Shown here in pieces: positions 17,060 through 27,176 of a stretch of 64,000 bases of DNA. Both the position numbers and the translations under genes were made by a program. The stretch comes from Lactobacillus sp. W8174 (GTDB lineage Bacteria; Bacillota; Bacilli; Lactobacillales; Lactobacillaceae), in the NCBI RefSeq assembly GCF_016100975.1, contig NZ_JACFRN010000001.1, forward strand, positions 124,001 to 188,000, given 5' to 3'. Positions within the stretch are counted from its first letter, which is position 1, and each line of letters begins with the position of its first letter. The notes beneath the pieces are model-generated. The model did not search any database, was not told the DNA's origin, and saw only the letters and a program-made list of their open reading frames with translations.

Positions 17060-18141
17060 GATATTTAATTTTAGAAGATGGCAGTATATTTGCAGGCAAA
17101 GGCTTTGGTGGAAGTCAAGCGACTAAAGGTGAAGTCGTGTTTACAACCGGAATGACAGGTTATCAAGAGGCAATTACCGATCAATCGTATGCTGATCAAA
17201 TTTTAGTTTTTACTAATCCGTTAATTGGCAATTATGGGATCACGCTGGCAGATTATGAATCACTTGAGCCGGGCATAAAAGGAGTGATTTGCCATGAAGT
17301 GGCACGACACCCTGATAATTGGCGCATGCAAACTACTTTACCAGATTTTTTAAAGAGTCTAGATGTACCTGGTATTCAAGGAATAGATACCAGAAAACTG
17401 GTTAAAAAATTACGTGCCTACGGTACAATGAAGGGTCAAATTTGTGATTCTAAGGAGAATGCTGCTGCGATTGCAGAGCAATTAAAAGCAAGTCAACTTT
17501 CAAAGGACGTAGTTAAAAGAGTTGCGACTACAAAATCTTATCCTGTGCCGGGCTCAAAGCGCAATATTGTTGTAGTAGATTTTGGATTAAAAAATAGTAT
17601 TTTGCGTGAATTAAGCAAACGAGATTGCAACTGTATAGTTTTGCCTTATACTACTTCAGCTGAAAAAATATTATCTCTTCATCCGGATGGCGTTTTGCTG
17701 TCTAATGGACCTGGAGATCCTTTAGAAATGCAGGGTGCAGTCAAAATGGTCCGAGAAGTAGAAAAGCATGTTCCTTTAATGGGAATTTGCATGGGTCATC
17801 AAGTATTTGCTCTGGCTAATGGAGCGAATACTTATAAAATGAAATTTGGTCATCGGGGATTTAATCATCCTGTACGTGAAATAGCCACAGGAAATATTGG
17901 CTTTACCTCACAGAATCATGGCTATGCTGTTAGCCGAGATTCAATTGATCCTGATATTTTAATGGTTACTCATGTTGAAGTTAATGACGGTACTATCGAA
18001 GGTTTGCGGCACAAGAAATATCCTGCTTTTTCCGTCCAATTTCACCCTGATAGTACGCCTGGCCCTCACGATGAAGAAGGCATCTTTGATTACTTTATGC
18101 AAATGATTGACCAAAGAAAGGATGTTGAAAATCATGCCTAA
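17056..18141 (+). CDS. pyrAA: Carbamoyl-phosphate synthase, small (glutaminase) subunit
   Basis: Hydrolyses glutamine and passes ammonia to PyrAB. The 361-residue protein has an N-terminal CPSase domain and a class I glutamine amidotransferase domain with the nucleophile in [11 protein letters not shown] near residue 242. The His of the triad is in [11 protein letters not shown] near 327, where Asp replaces the glutamate that normally follows HP. The effect of this conservative swap on activity is uncertain. The ATG overlaps pyrC (ATGA). Confidence 0.96.
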   Translation: MRYLILEDGSIFAGKGFGGSQATKGEVVFTTGMTGYQEAITDQSYADQILVFTNPLIGNYGITLADYESLEPGIKGVICHEVARHPDNWRMQTTLPDFLKSLDVPGIQGIDTRKLVKKLRAYGTMKGQICDSKENAAAIAEQLKASQLSKDVVKRVATTKSYPVPGSKRNIVVVDFGLKNSILRELSKRDCNCIVLPYTTSAEKILSLHPDGVLLSNGPGDPLEMQGAVKMVREVEKHVPLMGICMGHQVFALANGANTYKMKFGHRGFNHPVREIATGNIGFTSQNHGYAVSRDSIDPDILMVTHVEVNDGTIEGLRHKKYPAFSVQFHPDSTPGPHDEEGIFDYFMQMIDQRKDVENHA

Positions 18142-21100
18142 AAGAACTGATATTGAAAAAATAATGGTAATTGGTTCAGGACCAATTATTATTGGTCAAG
18201 CTGCAGAATTTGATTATTCCGGTACACAAGCATGCCTTGCTTTGCGTGAAGAAGGTTATGAAGTGGTTCTGGTTAATTCTAATCCTGCCACAATTATGAC
18301 TGATACCACAATAGCCGATAAAGTTTATATTGAACCATTAACTGTAGAATCAGTATCACGTATTATCCGTAAAGAATTTCCTGATGCTATTTTACCGACT
18401 TTAGGTGGTCAAGTTGGTTTAAATATGGCTTTATCATTAGCTAAAAGTGGTATTTTAGATGAACTAAACATTGAATTATTGGGAACAAAGCTCAATTCAA
18501 TTGAACAAGCCGAAGACAGAGAAAAATTTAAAGAATTGTGCCAAAAATTAGGAGAGCCAGTGCCACCTTCAACTAGTGTAAAGACAGTGCAAGAGGCATT
18601 AGATTTTGGAGACAAAATTGGTTATCCCATCATTGTTCGCCCGGCATTCACTATGGGTGGAACTGGTGGCGGCATTTGCAATGACAGGGATGAACTCGCT
18701 AAAATCGCCAAAAATGGCTTGGAATTATCTCCTGTTACTGAATGTTTAATTGAACGGTCAATAGCAGGGTACAAGGAAGTTGAATTTGAAGTCATGAGAG
18801 ATCATGACGATAATGCCATGATTGTTTGCTGTATGGAAAACTTTGATCCTGTCGGTATCCATACGGGAGATTCAATTGTTTTTTCACCGTCTCAGACATT
18901 ATCTGATAAAGAATATCAGATGTTGCGTGACTGTTCTTTAAAACTTATTCGGGCGTTAAAAATTGAAGGTGGCTGCAACGTTCAGTTAGCCCTTGATCCA
19001 AATAGTTTTAATTATGATGTCATTGAGGTTAATCCGCGTGTTTCCCGTTCTTCTGCCTTGGCTTCAAAGGCCACGGGTTATCCCATTGCTAAGATGGCTG
19101 CTAAAATCGCGGTGGGTCTTACTTTAGATGAAATAAAGAATCCAGTAACGGGCACTACTTTTGCAGAATTTGAACCAGCCCTGGATTATGTTGTTTGCAA
19201 AATACCGCGCTGGCCCTTTGATAAATTTGCCAAAGCAAATCGTGAACTTGGCACACAAATGAAAGCGACTGGAGAAGTCATGGCTATAGGCAGAACAGCT
19301 GAAGAAGCCTTTCAAAAAGCTGTTCGCTCTTTGGAAATTGACCAAAAAGACTTTTATTCAGCTGAAGCACACGATGCAAGTGATGAAGAACTGGAAAATA
19401 AACTGGTTAAAGCTCAGGATGACCGTCTCTTTTATTTAGCGGAGGCTTTTCGCAGAGACTATGCAATGTCAGACTTACATGAATTAACCAAAATTAATTT
19501 CTATTTTCTAGATATTGTCAAGCATATTGTTGATCTAGAAAAGACTATTGAGGCTAATCCAGATGATCTGGCTGTGCTCAAAAATGCTAAGAAATACGGC
19601 TTTAGTGACCATACTATCGCAAATTTGTGGCATGAGGATGAAGACCAAGTGCGAGATTTGCGCAAGCAGAACCATTTAGTGCCAGTTTATAAAATGGTAG
19701 ATACTTGTGCTGGAGAATTTATCTCACAAACTCCTTATTTCTATTCTACTTACGATACCGAAAATGAGAGTCGGAAGAATAGTAAAAAATCAGTTTTAGT
19801 TGTTGGTTCAGGTCCAATTCGTATTGGTCAGGGTGTGGAATTTGACTACGCCACTGTTCATTGTGTCAAAGCATTACAAAAAATGGGTTATGAAGCTATT
19901 GTAATTAATTCAAATCCAGAAACCGTTTCAACCGACTTTTCTGTTTCTGATAAATTATATTTTGAGCCACTTACTTTAGAAGATGTCTTAAATGTCTGTG
20001 ATCTTGAGCAACCTGAAGGTGTAATTATCCAGTTTGGTGGTCAAACTTCAATTAATTTGGCAGCTGGGCTAGAAAAGCATGGTGTTAAAATCTTGGGTAC
20101 CAGTGTGGAAGACCTGAACAGAGCTGAAGATCGCGAATTGTTTGATCAAGTAGTAAAAGAATTGGGCTTGAAGCAACCGCAAGGAATTACGACTACCACA
20201 CATGATGGTGTTATCAAAGCAGCAGACAAGTTGGGGTATCCGGTTTTAGTCAGACCAAGTTATGTTTTGGGTGGAAAAGCAATGGAAATTGTTTATAATC
20301 AGCCAGAACTTGAAGACTATTTGCAAAATCATGTGGATATTGCAAGCAGTCATCCAATCTTAGTTGATGATTATCTTGATGGGCGCGAGTGTGATGTCGA
20401 TGCGATTTGCGATGGCGAAAGGGTACTTATTCCCGGAATAATGGAACATATTGAACATGCTGGAGTTCACTCCGGAGATTCCATGGCTGTTTATCCTGCT
20501 CAAACATTTTCTCCCACAATTAAACAAAAAATAGCCGACATTACTAAGAAGTTAGCGTTAAAGCTTAATTGTCGCGGAATAATGAATTTGCAGTTAATTG
20601 AGCGCGATGGTGAAATTTATATTATTGAGGTCAATCCTCGTGCTAGTCGTACTGTACCTTTTTTAAGCAAGATTACTTCTATTGAAATGGCGCAGGTGGC
20701 AACCAGAGTAATTATGGGTGAAAGTTTACAGGAACAGGGTTATGATGATGGCCTGGCACCAGAAACTAAAATGATTAGTGTTAAAGCCCCAGTGTTCTCA
20801 TTTAGCAAACTTTCTGATGTTGACAGTTATTTAGGACCAGAAATGAAGTCAACTGGTGAGGTCATGGGTAGTGATTTTAGTTTTCCTAAGGCACTTTACA
20901 AAGCTTTCTCAGGTGCAAACATGCAGATCCCTGACAGCGGCAATATTTTATTAACAATCGAAGACCGTGATAAACAAGAAATTTTGCCTATTGCCAAAAG
21001 ATTTGCCCAAATCGGTTACCGTATTTTTGCTACCAGTGGCACAGCAACATTTTTAAAACAAAATCATTTACATGTTGCTTTGGTAGATAAAATTCATGAA

Positions 21101-21316
21101 GACACTGACACAAATATCTTAAATGAATTGAAAACTGGCAAAATCGATTTGGTAATTAATACTATGGGACATGATCTGGCTAAAACATCTGATGGCTTTG
21201 TTATTCGTCAGACTGCTATTCAGCAAAATATTCCGCTAATTACCAGTCTAGATACTGCACGTGCATTATTGACTGCACTAGAAAACAGGTCGTTTGCTAC
21301 AATAAACATCAAATAA
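18134..21316 (+). CDS. pyrAB: Carbamoyl-phosphate synthase, large subunit
   Basis: 1060 residues with the duplicated architecture of CarB: two biotin-carboxylase-like/ATP-grasp halves ([17 protein letters not shown] near residue 14 and [17 protein letters not shown] near 560), an oligomerisation region near 400-550, and a C-terminal MGS-like allosteric domain (about 930-1060). It makes carbamoyl phosphate from bicarbonate, ATP and ammonia. An upstream in-frame start exists, but the ATG at 18134, 9 bases after AAGGATG and overlapping the pyrAA stop, gives the standard N-terminus. It is the last gene of the pyr operon. Confidence 0.97.
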   Translation: MPKRTDIEKIMVIGSGPIIIGQAAEFDYSGTQACLALREEGYEVVLVNSNPATIMTDTTIADKVYIEPLTVESVSRIIRKEFPDAILPTLGGQVGLNMALSLAKSGILDELNIELLGTKLNSIEQAEDREKFKELCQKLGEPVPPSTSVKTVQEALDFGDKIGYPIIVRPAFTMGGTGGGICNDRDELAKIAKNGLELSPVTECLIERSIAGYKEVEFEVMRDHDDNAMIVCCMENFDPVGIHTGDSIVFSPSQTLSDKEYQMLRDCSLKLIRALKIEGGCNVQLALDPNSFNYDVIEVNPRVSRSSALASKATGYPIAKMAAKIAVGLTLDEIKNPVTGTTFAEFEPALDYVVCKIPRWPFDKFAKANRELGTQMKATGEVMAIGRTAEEAFQKAVRSLEIDQKDFYSAEAHDASDEELENKLVKAQDDRLFYLAEAFRRDYAMSDLHELTKINFYFLDIVKHIVDLEKTIEANPDDLAVLKNAKKYGFSDHTIANLWHEDEDQVRDLRKQNHLVPVYKMVDTCAGEFISQTPYFYSTYDTENESRKNSKKSVLVVGSGPIRIGQGVEFDYATVHCVKALQKMGYEAIVINSNPETVSTDFSVSDKLYFEPLTLEDVLNVCDLEQPEGVIIQFGGQTSINLAAGLEKHGVKILGTSVEDLNRAEDRELFDQVVKELGLKQPQGITTTTHDGVIKAADKLGYPVLVRPSYVLGGKAMEIVYNQPELEDYLQNHVDIASSHPILVDDYLDGRECDVDAICDGERVLIPGIMEHIEHAGVHSGDSMAVYPAQTFSPTIKQKIADITKKLALKLNCRGIMNLQLIERDGEIYIIEVNPRASRTVPFLSKITSIEMAQVATRVIMGESLQEQGYDDGLAPETKMISVKAPVFSFSKLSDVDSYLGPEMKSTGEVMGSDFSFPKALYKAFSGANMQIPDSGNILLTIEDRDKQEILPIAKRFAQIGYRIFATSGTATFLKQNHLHVALVDKIHEDTDTNILNELKTGKIDLVINTMGHDLAKTSDGFVIRQTAIQQNIPLITSLDTARALLTALENRSFATINIK

Positions 21317-21329
21317 AATTTGGTAATTT

Positions 21330-21366
21330 AAAAAGCAACTGTGTTTTTAACACGGCTGCTTTTTAT
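21330..21366. terminator. Bidirectional terminator between pyrAB and pepX
   Basis: AAAAAGCA-ACTGTG pairs with CACGGC-TGCTTTTT around a TTTTTAA loop, with T runs on both strands, ending the convergent pyr and pepX transcripts. Confidence 0.85.
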
Positions 21367-21405
21367 GTTTAACTTTTAAAAGTTCTGGCATAAATAAAAT
21401 TAGAT

Positions 21406-23805
21406 TTATTTAGTACTAAATTTAATGGCAGTTTCAGACAGATCAATTGTGTAATCTGTATTTTCAAGAGGTCTTTTGGTCATTCCTTGATCAGTAGAAT
21501 AAATAATTAAACAAAGTTTGCTGCCAGCAGGCATTGTGTAATAAGTTGGCTGTAATTTAAACTGCAAGTCATAAAACTCACCGGCTTTAATACTACGTGG
21601 CTTTTTCATATCTGCGTAATTCTGCAGATTCATGTGGGCTTTAGTAATTAATTTAGCATGAGTTAATTTGTCAGGCATAAATTCTTGCAAAGAGTCAAGT
21701 TGAAAATGAAAACCCAGTTCTTGTCCGCCAGACATTAAAATTTTGGGAGTAGGAGTTAAGCGCTTGCGATCAGCAATTTCTACCAGGGCGACGGAAATCT
21801 GTCCTTTGTTAAGACTTGATGAAACACGCAGACGTATTTCTGGTCGACCAACGATTGTTACTGGATGAATAAATTCATCCGTAGTAAAACGCAAACTAGC
21901 TTTTGACCATTTTTCTTCACCACAAATAAATTGGTATTGCCAGTCATTTTCAGAAATTTTTGCCTTTTTAAATTCAGTTCCACCAACATCGGTAAAGGAA
22001 AGTTTTTGTTTGCTGCTAGCATCTTTGGTTAACTCATTATCGTAATTAGGGAAATAAACAGTTTCGCTGCCAATGTCATTACACCAATCCTTTTCTTTGT
22101 GCCACTTATCTGCTTTTAGGTTATCCTGAATAAGCACAGTTGGCCACTGCTTGTATGCGTTATTTTCAATGCCCAGGAGTTCATGAACCAGCCATAAGTT
22201 CATTAGATCAGTAAAATCAATTGAAACCAAATTATTCATATTATAATGAGGTCCCTGATGCAAGAAAAGGTGATGTGCAACAGGAAGGTTTTTGACCTTT
22301 TGCCAAATTTTATAGACGTTCTTAGGCTTGACGTTCCAGTCATTTAGACCATGAACGCTAATCCAGGAGCACTTAATATTATCAGTATGATGGCGGTAGT
22401 TGCGTTTTTCCCAGAAATCTGAATACTGACCAGTTTTGCGATCAGCCTTTTTTAGTAAAATTTTCTGCATTTCGTCAAACTTAGGCTTAATTTTTAAATA
22501 ATCTCCAGCATCCCACAAATTAGACTGACAAGTTTCTGCAAGCATATCCAAATCTTCACCTTGGCAATCTTCTGGTGCAATCACCAAGCCATGCTCGCGG
22601 TAATAATCATACCAGGAAGAAATGGCAGCTTCAGAAATGACTGTTTTTAAGCCAGCTACACCTGTAGTAGCAATGGCTATTTGCAGAGTCCCTAAATAGG
22701 AACGACCAGTCATCCCAATTTTTTTGTTACACCAAGTTGCTTTAGTTTCGTGTTGACGTGTTCTATCAGTGTAAGCAATGCGGTCTCCGTGCAACCATTC
22801 AATTATTTCCTTGGCACTTTCGGTTTCTTCCGGAGCACCAGTAATTCTGAGACCGTCGCTGCCCCGTGTTCCGATAGCGCCAGCAAATACGCTGGCAAAT
22901 CCACGAGCCAACATATATTCATTCAGACCGTAAGAAGATTTGCCGACGGCTTGTTCTACCGGCCTAGATGAGCTTTCACTATCCAGCGGCTTTTTTGCTT
23001 TAACAATTGCAGAGGCCCGATATTGTGGATTAGTCCACTCAGTGGCATCAGTCAAATTTTCATCTACGTTGTGGTTGCGCTTTTCGTTATCAATGATACC
23101 GCCAAAATAGGGACTAGCAGTGTAAAGAGCAGGAACCGGTAAAGTTTCACTTTCAATTGGACGAAAAATTGTTGTTTGTAAAAGATCACTCTTCCCATCA
23201 CCGTCTGTATCCAAATCACTTTCAACATAAACGACTTCTCGGATCACCTTGCTGGTATCAAAAACAGGCATACTTTTACCATTAAAAAAGAGAAACTCAT
23301 TAGGTGCAAATTCCGTTTTTCTATTGTAAAAATAGCCTTGACCCGCCATGACATCTATTAGCAGTTGTCCATTTTTGGCACGAGTATTAAGCAAACGATA
23401 AAAAGCTTGAATAAGAGATTTCTTGTCGTTAATTTTCTCAATGTAAGGTAATGCCTGCTTTCCCATAAAAGCCAAAGGGTCATTTAGTTGATAATCATAG
23501 CCAACATGGTAGCCAAGAAGTTGCAATGCAACATTATAAAATTGGCTAGAAGTGATTTCCTCGGGATTGGTATCTAAAAAAGCATTAAGAGTCTGGACAT
23601 CAGAAACTGCAAACTCAGCTAATTTTGCTTTACGGGCACTTTCGTCTCGTGGGTCAATCACTGCCACTGCATTTGCAGTAAGTTCACCTAAAAGATTTGA
23701 AAAAGAGCGTTTTTCATAATTCATTGGTAAAAATTTAATTTGCAGTAATTCTTTAACTTGTGTTTTGTAATCAGTTTTCACATAAGCATATTGATTATAT
23801 TTCAT
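21406..23805 (-). CDS. pepX: Xaa-Pro dipeptidyl-peptidase
   Basis: Cytoplasmic serine peptidase (family S15) that removes X-Pro dipeptides from proline-rich (casein-derived) peptides. The 799-residue length is that of lactobacilli. The nucleophile is the Ser in [13 protein letters not shown] near residue 367, and the lactic-acid-bacterial N-terminal domain, catalytic alpha/beta hydrolase core and C-terminal jelly-roll are all present. AAGGAG precedes the ATG. It appears to be a single gene and works downstream of peptide import systems such as the Opp transporter. Confidence 0.97.
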   Translation of the reverse strand: MKYNQYAYVKTDYKTQVKELLQIKFLPMNYEKRSFSNLLGELTANAVAVIDPRDESARKAKLAEFAVSDVQTLNAFLDTNPEEITSSQFYNVALQLLGYHVGYDYQLNDPLAFMGKQALPYIEKINDKKSLIQAFYRLLNTRAKNGQLLIDVMAGQGYFYNRKTEFAPNEFLFFNGKSMPVFDTSKVIREVVYVESDLDTDGDGKSDLLQTTIFRPIESETLPVPALYTASPYFGGIIDNEKRNHNVDENLTDATEWTNPQYRASAIVKAKKPLDSESSSRPVEQAVGKSSYGLNEYMLARGFASVFAGAIGTRGSDGLRITGAPEETESAKEIIEWLHGDRIAYTDRTRQHETKATWCNKKIGMTGRSYLGTLQIAIATTGVAGLKTVISEAAISSWYDYYREHGLVIAPEDCQGEDLDMLAETCQSNLWDAGDYLKIKPKFDEMQKILLKKADRKTGQYSDFWEKRNYRHHTDNIKCSWISVHGLNDWNVKPKNVYKIWQKVKNLPVAHHLFLHQGPHYNMNNLVSIDFTDLMNLWLVHELLGIENNAYKQWPTVLIQDNLKADKWHKEKDWCNDIGSETVYFPNYDNELTKDASSKQKLSFTDVGGTEFKKAKISENDWQYQFICGEEKWSKASLRFTTDEFIHPVTIVGRPEIRLRVSSSLNKGQISVALVEIADRKRLTPTPKILMSGGQELGFHFQLDSLQEFMPDKLTHAKLITKAHMNLQNYADMKKPRSIKAGEFYDLQFKLQPTYYTMPAGSKLCLIIYSTDQGMTKRPLENTDYTIDLSETAIKFSTK

Positions 23806-23910
23806 AAAATTCTCCTTTTTGTATTATTTTACCTGTTATGCCAAATATTAGAAAGTCAGTGGTGAGAATAAAAAAAGAGGGTTACTAAATAATTAGAACC
23901 TTCTTCTTTC

Positions 23911-24288
23911 TTAGTTATCATTTTTCTCGGATTTAAGCCACACCTCTTGGTAATTTTTTTCATTAAAACCACAAGTGAGCTGATCATTTTCAACCACTAA
24001 TGGACGTTTAATTAACTTACCATTTTTGGACATCATGTCAGCGGCATCTTCAATAGACATATCTGCTATCTGATCTTTGAGATGTAATTGACGATAATCT
24101 TGCCCGTGAGTATTAAAAAAGTACTTTAACCCACGGTCCTGATGTTGACTCATCCATTTTACTAGATCTTCTTTTTTTGGTGGCTTTTCAACCAAATCTT
24201 GAAATTCAAATTTAACATTGTGATCGGTCAGCCATTTTTGAGCAGCTCTTGAAGTTGAGCAGCGTTTATAACCATAGAATTTGATCAT
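23911..24288 (-). CDS. ArsC/Spx-family thioredoxin-fold protein
   Basis: About 125 residues with the ArsC-like fold: FYGYKRCSTSRAAQKWL near the N-terminus (CxxS, not the CxxC redox switch of Spx) and the RPLVVENDQLTCGFNEKNY C-terminal segment that includes the cis-proline region. Members with CxxS are usually annotated as arsenate-reductase-like or YusI-like; genuine arsenate reduction is unproven. An ATG at 24294 is only 2 bases from GGAGGG, so the ATG at 24288 (spacing 8) is chosen. Confidence 0.8.
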   Translation of the reverse strand: MIKFYGYKRCSTSRAAQKWLTDHNVKFEFQDLVEKPPKKEDLVKWMSQHQDRGLKYFFNTHGQDYRQLHLKDQIADMSIEDAADMMSKNGKLIKRPLVVENDQLTCGFNEKNYQEVWLKSEKNDN

Positions 24289-24353
24289 TTTCATACCCTC
24301 CCTATTTAATTATAGCAACAAGTTATTAAAACAAGAAGGATAGAGATTTTAAA

Positions 24354-25391
24354 CTAACTGAAATCTAGTTCAAAGTCTTTGCTGGTAAAAAGATGAACTT
24401 TGTTATTAAAGAGGTAATTCATTGCGATACCTAATGCAATAGGTAACACAAAGAAAAGAACAGCAATCAGTAAAATATTAACCAAATTCGCTGGGCGATT
24501 TGCCATGGCGGCAATAGGGCCAATTAATCCCGAAAAGCCAAATCCCGCACTCATCGGTGTACCTTGAATTTGAAATACTGCACCTAGAGCACCCATTATA
24601 CCGGCATTAATTAAAAGCGGGATAAGTAATTTGGGATTAGTCATTAAATTAGCCATTTGCATTTTAGGAGAACCCAAGAAGTGGGCTATTGAGGTACCAA
24701 AACTATTTGCTTTCCAACCGAAAACAGCTAAAGAAAAAGCAACAGCTGTAATACCTAAATTGGCAGAACCGGAAGCTATACCAGAAATGCTTATCGCGGT
24801 GGCGATACCGACTGAAGAAATGGGGGAAACTATAAGCAACCCAAATACTATTCCCATCAACATTCCCATAATAATTGGTTGCAATGCCGTCAATTTTTCA
24901 ACACCGACTCCAATCAAACTGGTTAATTGACCAACAGGGATGCGCGTAAGACAGCCAATTCCTCCGGCAATTAGCAGAACAAGCAGTGGAACTAATAGAA
25001 TTGTGTATGCTTTTAATTTCTTACCAAAAAACAAAACTAGGCCGTAAGCTATCATAATAGTGATGGCCGTGTTAATAACGTCACCACTGCCCATTACTGC
25101 AACTTTACCTTTGTTCATCACAAAGTTACCAGCTCCAGCTGTTGCCGCTAAAGCAATAGATGAGGTTTGGATTGGTGTTAATTTACCAGTCATACCGACA
25201 CAGACAGCACTGATTGCTGGCAACAATGCCGAAGCAAAGGTGGTCAAAGCTAAAATAAAGCTTAATTGAGGCATGCTTGGCAGCAATGCTTTTACCAATT
25301 GATTAATTAGGGCTCCAGGAATTAAAGCAACAACTATACCCGTTGATAAGCCATTTAGTGTATCTAACGTAATTTTTTTCAAAGTATTCAT
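24354..25391 (-). CDS. PF13303-type membrane transporter (annotated family: PTS EIIC-like), candidate aromatic amino acid carrier
   Basis: 345 residues with about ten hydrophobic segments and glycine-rich signatures (GLSTGIVVALIPGALINQL, AATAGAGNFVMNKGK, SPISSVGIATAISISGIA, GFGFSGLIGPIAAM). It looks like the EIIC-like membrane family PF13303, yet no EIIA, EIIB or sugar-metabolic gene lies nearby. The gene sits directly behind a leader peptide packed with Tyr, Phe and Trp codons and an attenuator, which suggests its real job is transport linked to aromatic amino acids. That functional link is an inference from regulation. GGGAGAG provides the ribosome binding site. Confidence 0.75.
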   Translation of the reverse strand: MNTLKKITLDTLNGLSTGIVVALIPGALINQLVKALLPSMPQLSFILALTTFASALLPAISAVCVGMTGKLTPIQTSSIALAATAGAGNFVMNKGKVAVMGSGDVINTAITIMIAYGLVLFFGKKLKAYTILLVPLLVLLIAGGIGCLTRIPVGQLTSLIGVGVEKLTALQPIIMGMLMGIVFGLLIVSPISSVGIATAISISGIASGSANLGITAVAFSLAVFGWKANSFGTSIAHFLGSPKMQMANLMTNPKLLIPLLINAGIMGALGAVFQIQGTPMSAGFGFSGLIGPIAAMANRPANLVNILLIAVLFFVLPIALGIAMNYLFNNKVHLFTSKDFELDFS

Positions 25392-25405
25392 TTTACTCTC
25401 CCAAT

Positions 25406-25519
25406 AAAAAACTCACACAGATGACGACAACTGTGTGAGTTTTTAGAGAAGAAAGTACTTAAGTCTTTAAAACACACAATTGTCATGAAGATTGAACTGT
25501 GTGTCTAAGACAATGACAA
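25406..25519 (-). promoter_or_regulatory. Transcription attenuator with mutually exclusive hairpins (aromatic leader)
   Basis: On the minus strand: element X TTGTCAT (25519-25513); region 1 ACACACAGTT (25504-25495); ATGACAA (25486-25480), complementary to X; region 2 AATTGTGTGT (25481-25472); region 3 CACACAGTT (25437-25429), an exact repeat of region 1; and the terminator 25444-25431 / 25420-25407, a perfect 14-bp stem with six T. Region 2 can pair with region 1 (terminator free to form) or region 3 (antiterminator). X paired with ATGACAA would trap region 1 in a loop and favour read-through. Confidence 0.75.
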
Positions 25520-25528
25520 ACTAGGCAC

Positions 25529-25600
25529 TCAGATCAAATAGCTGAAGTACCAGAAATAATATTTTACTTGCGGTTGATTAATTTTTTGAATTGCCGTCAT
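25529..25600 (-). CDS. 23-residue aromatic-rich leader peptide
   Basis: A short ORF from ATG 25600-25598 to TGA 25531-25529 with a good ribosome binding site (GAGAGG, 8 bases upstream). Residues 14-21 read YYFWYFSY, so seven of eight residues are Tyr, Phe or Trp. This is the hallmark of a regulatory leader whose translation senses charged aromatic tRNAs. A small hairpin (25551-25542 / 25532-25524) spans its Trp-to-stop codons and could act as a pause site. It lies within the 5' leader of the PF13303 transporter gene. Confidence 0.8.
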   Translation of the reverse strand: MTAIQKINQPQVKYYFWYFSYLI

Positions 25601-25631
25601 AATCTTTACCTCTCATAAATATTTAAGAAAT

Positions 25632-25660
25632 ATCATAACTTAACAACATAAAAAAAGCAA
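25632..25660 (-). promoter_or_regulatory. Promoter of the leader peptide-transporter unit
   Basis: On the minus strand TTGCTT (25660-25655), 17 bases, then TATGAT (25637-25632). The transcript would start near 25625, about 25 bases before the leader peptide start. Confidence 0.65.
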
Positions 25661-25886
25661 GACTATTTTTAAAGAAAATTTTTCATTGGTATATCAAGCT
25701 TTAAACACTTAGTAATTATCTCGTTTAAAGAAATAAGGTTAGTTAATTATTAAAAAATTGGATATTCCTTTTGTTAAAACAGCTAGCGCAAAGTTGATAA
25801 TATTTTTGAATAACTTTTTAATAACTACTAGAATAATGTCGAGTAAAATATTGAATAGGTTTTACAACAAATGATTATAGAAAGAA

Positions 25887-26372
25887 GTGTTTATTATCTC
25901 ACTGTTTATTAATTGCATCAGTTTTTTAGGAGATTGGTTGTTGTTTGCCTTTCCTCTTTATCAGGGATTAATGGAACTTTATGATTATGAATGGTTTTTG
26001 AAAGAATTTAACCAATCGAGTAAAGCACAACCAAAAATTTCTCCTTTGTACTGGATTATACCTATCGTCAAAATTTATCTTGAAAAACGGCGTGCAGTCA
26101 AAATTCTAGGTAGTATTATCAAAAATGAATCTGATTTGCGTACAGCTATGAGTTTTATTGATAAAGCTACAGCTTGGTATTTTGTTTCTCTTGGTGGTTG
26201 GTTGAAGATGGTATCTTCTCTATATGAATTTATCGGAGAACTTCATGAAGACAGCATTTTATTGCTGGTTATCGGAACAGTTGTTTTAACTTTTTTGGGA
26301 ATTTTCTCAGGTTATTACCGGTTAAATCCTAAACGGCAAAGGGTGCTGATATCAAAAATCAAGAAAAATTAG
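25887..26372 (+). CDS. Predicted membrane protein of unknown function
   Basis: 161 residues with three likely membrane segments (about 3-24, 113-133 and 134-153 by hydrophobicity, the middle pair separated by a short acidic loop) and a basic C-terminus (NPKRQRVLISKIKKN). It has a GTG start; TAG lies just upstream in frame, so no earlier start exists, and the ribosome binding site is poor. I do not recognise the family. It is divergent from the aromatic-leader transporter and marks the left side of the accessory segment before tRNA-Arg. Confidence 0.6.
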   Translation: MFIISLFINCISFLGDWLLFAFPLYQGLMELYDYEWFLKEFNQSSKAQPKISPLYWIIPIVKIYLEKRRAVKILGSIIKNESDLRTAMSFIDKATAWYFVSLGGWLKMVSSLYEFIGELHEDSILLLVIGTVVLTFLGIFSGYYRLNPKRQRVLISKIKKN

Positions 26373-26437
26373 TGGCAAGCTGGTTAAATAGTAGAAAAGA
26401 TTCTGTTTTTGATTAAAATGACTTATTATTTAAAAGA

Positions 26438-26499
26438 GTCTGGGAAAAAACTAGTTCTCAGACCACGAAAAAAGAACGATGATTTCATCGTTCTTTTTT
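26438..26499. terminator. Tandem hairpins after the 161-residue gene
   Basis: First hairpin GTCTGGGAA / TTCTCAGAC (26438-26463, one G-U). Second, a perfect 14-bp stem AAAAAAGAACGATG / CATCGTTCTTTTTT with loop ATTT (26468-26499), a terminator in both directions. The GAGTCTGGGA sequence resembles hairpins often found beside insertion sequences in lactobacilli, but that is only a resemblance. Confidence 0.7.
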
Positions 26500-27019
26500 A
26501 TACTTTTAGCTTCTGCCTTGATATTATTAAATCGCCACAAAATAAAAACAAAAAGAAGATGTAAAAACGCACAACTGGGTAACACATAATTTGGGGAATA
26601 CAGACTACAGCGATCCTTACGACTATTTGTCAAGTTTTGCTAGCTACGGCAGCTTGGACAGCTGTCTCCTCATAGGTCTCTACAATAAAAATATCTAACA
26701 GTTTGAATGGTATTTTTTGCTTCTTTTGAAACTTATTACCACATTTGCAACTCTATATTTTCCAATAGTTGACATGTATCAATATGTTATTGATAAAATA
26801 AAAAAAGAGCAAAAAATTGAAAAAGAAAAAATGAAATTTGATCATTATAATTATTTTTAATTTTTTAAATAAAAAAACTCCCAAATGGGAGCTATAAAGT
26901 AAAAGAAGTTTGAAAGTAACTTCTAAATTAATATTAACTTTTTTTAGAAAAAATTGCAAAACATTATTTGCGATGTACTCTAAAGAATGTATTACATAAT
27001 ATGTAAGGAGGTGAGAGAC
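26500..27019. other. Non-coding accessory sequence, possibly decayed
   Basis: No convincing gene on either strand. A minus-strand frame near 26760-26640 has a CKCGNKF cysteine motif followed by KIPFKLLDIFIVETYEE but lacks a start codon and stops soon. The neighbouring minus frame (26633-26451) has no ribosome binding site. A small minus-strand hairpin with T7 lies at 26871-26891. The base composition turns very AT-rich after 26760. It could be a gene or insertion-sequence remnant; the family cannot be named. Confidence 0.45.
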
Positions 27020-27176
27020 ATGAAGAAAAAAAGAAAACAAAAAAAGTTCTAAAGCTTCAACTTTAGAACTTATAGGAACAGGTGCTTCAATCATATCAGC
27101 AATAATAGCACTGCTCGAGTACTTACATTTAAACCCTAGTAGCAAGGGGAAGCCAGACACTCCCTTATTGCTATAA
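27020..27176 (+). pseudogene. Small hydrophobic toxin-like ORF, split by a one-base shift in an A run
   Basis: A strong ribosome binding site (AAGGAGGTGAG) precedes ATG 27020, whose frame reads MKKKRKQKKF and stops at 27052. From the same A-rich region the +1 frame is open to TAA 27176 and reads a hydrophobic peptide with ASTLELIGTGASIISAIIA and LLEYLHLNP. Dropping one A from either A7 run would join them into a peptide of about 50 residues: basic N-terminus plus membrane helix, like holin-like or Fst-type type I toxins. It is either a frameshifted relic or phase-variable. An antisense RNA appears to cover it. Confidence 0.5.
27036..27168 (-). ncRNA. Candidate antisense RNA opposing the hydrophobic ORF
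   Basis: It would start near 27168 from the minus-strand promoter at 27203-27175 and end at a strong intrinsic terminator: perfect 11-bp stem AAGTTCTAAAG / CTTTAGAACTT (27071-27044, loop TTGAAG) followed on the minus strand by a long U-rich tract. The predicted length is about 130 nt, fully overlapping the toxin-like frame. The U tract is what encodes the MKKKR residues on the opposite strand. This fits a type I antitoxin; expression is unproven. Confidence 0.5.

Noticed and set aside
27031-27053. Programmed -1 frameshift at A-AAA-AAG (dnaX-like slippery heptamer) followed by a hairpin
   Set aside because: The heptamer is in the right phase, but the -1 frame stops after a few codons; only the +1 frame opens the hydrophobic peptide. 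The hairpin is also better explained as the antisense terminator.
26753-27160. 135-residue minus-strand ORF opposite the MKKKR/hydrophobic frame
   Set aside because: Phe/Leu-rich translation typical of the complement of A-rich DNA, no ribosome binding site at its start, and it crosses two predicted minus-strand terminators. Better explained by antisense RNA plus chance.
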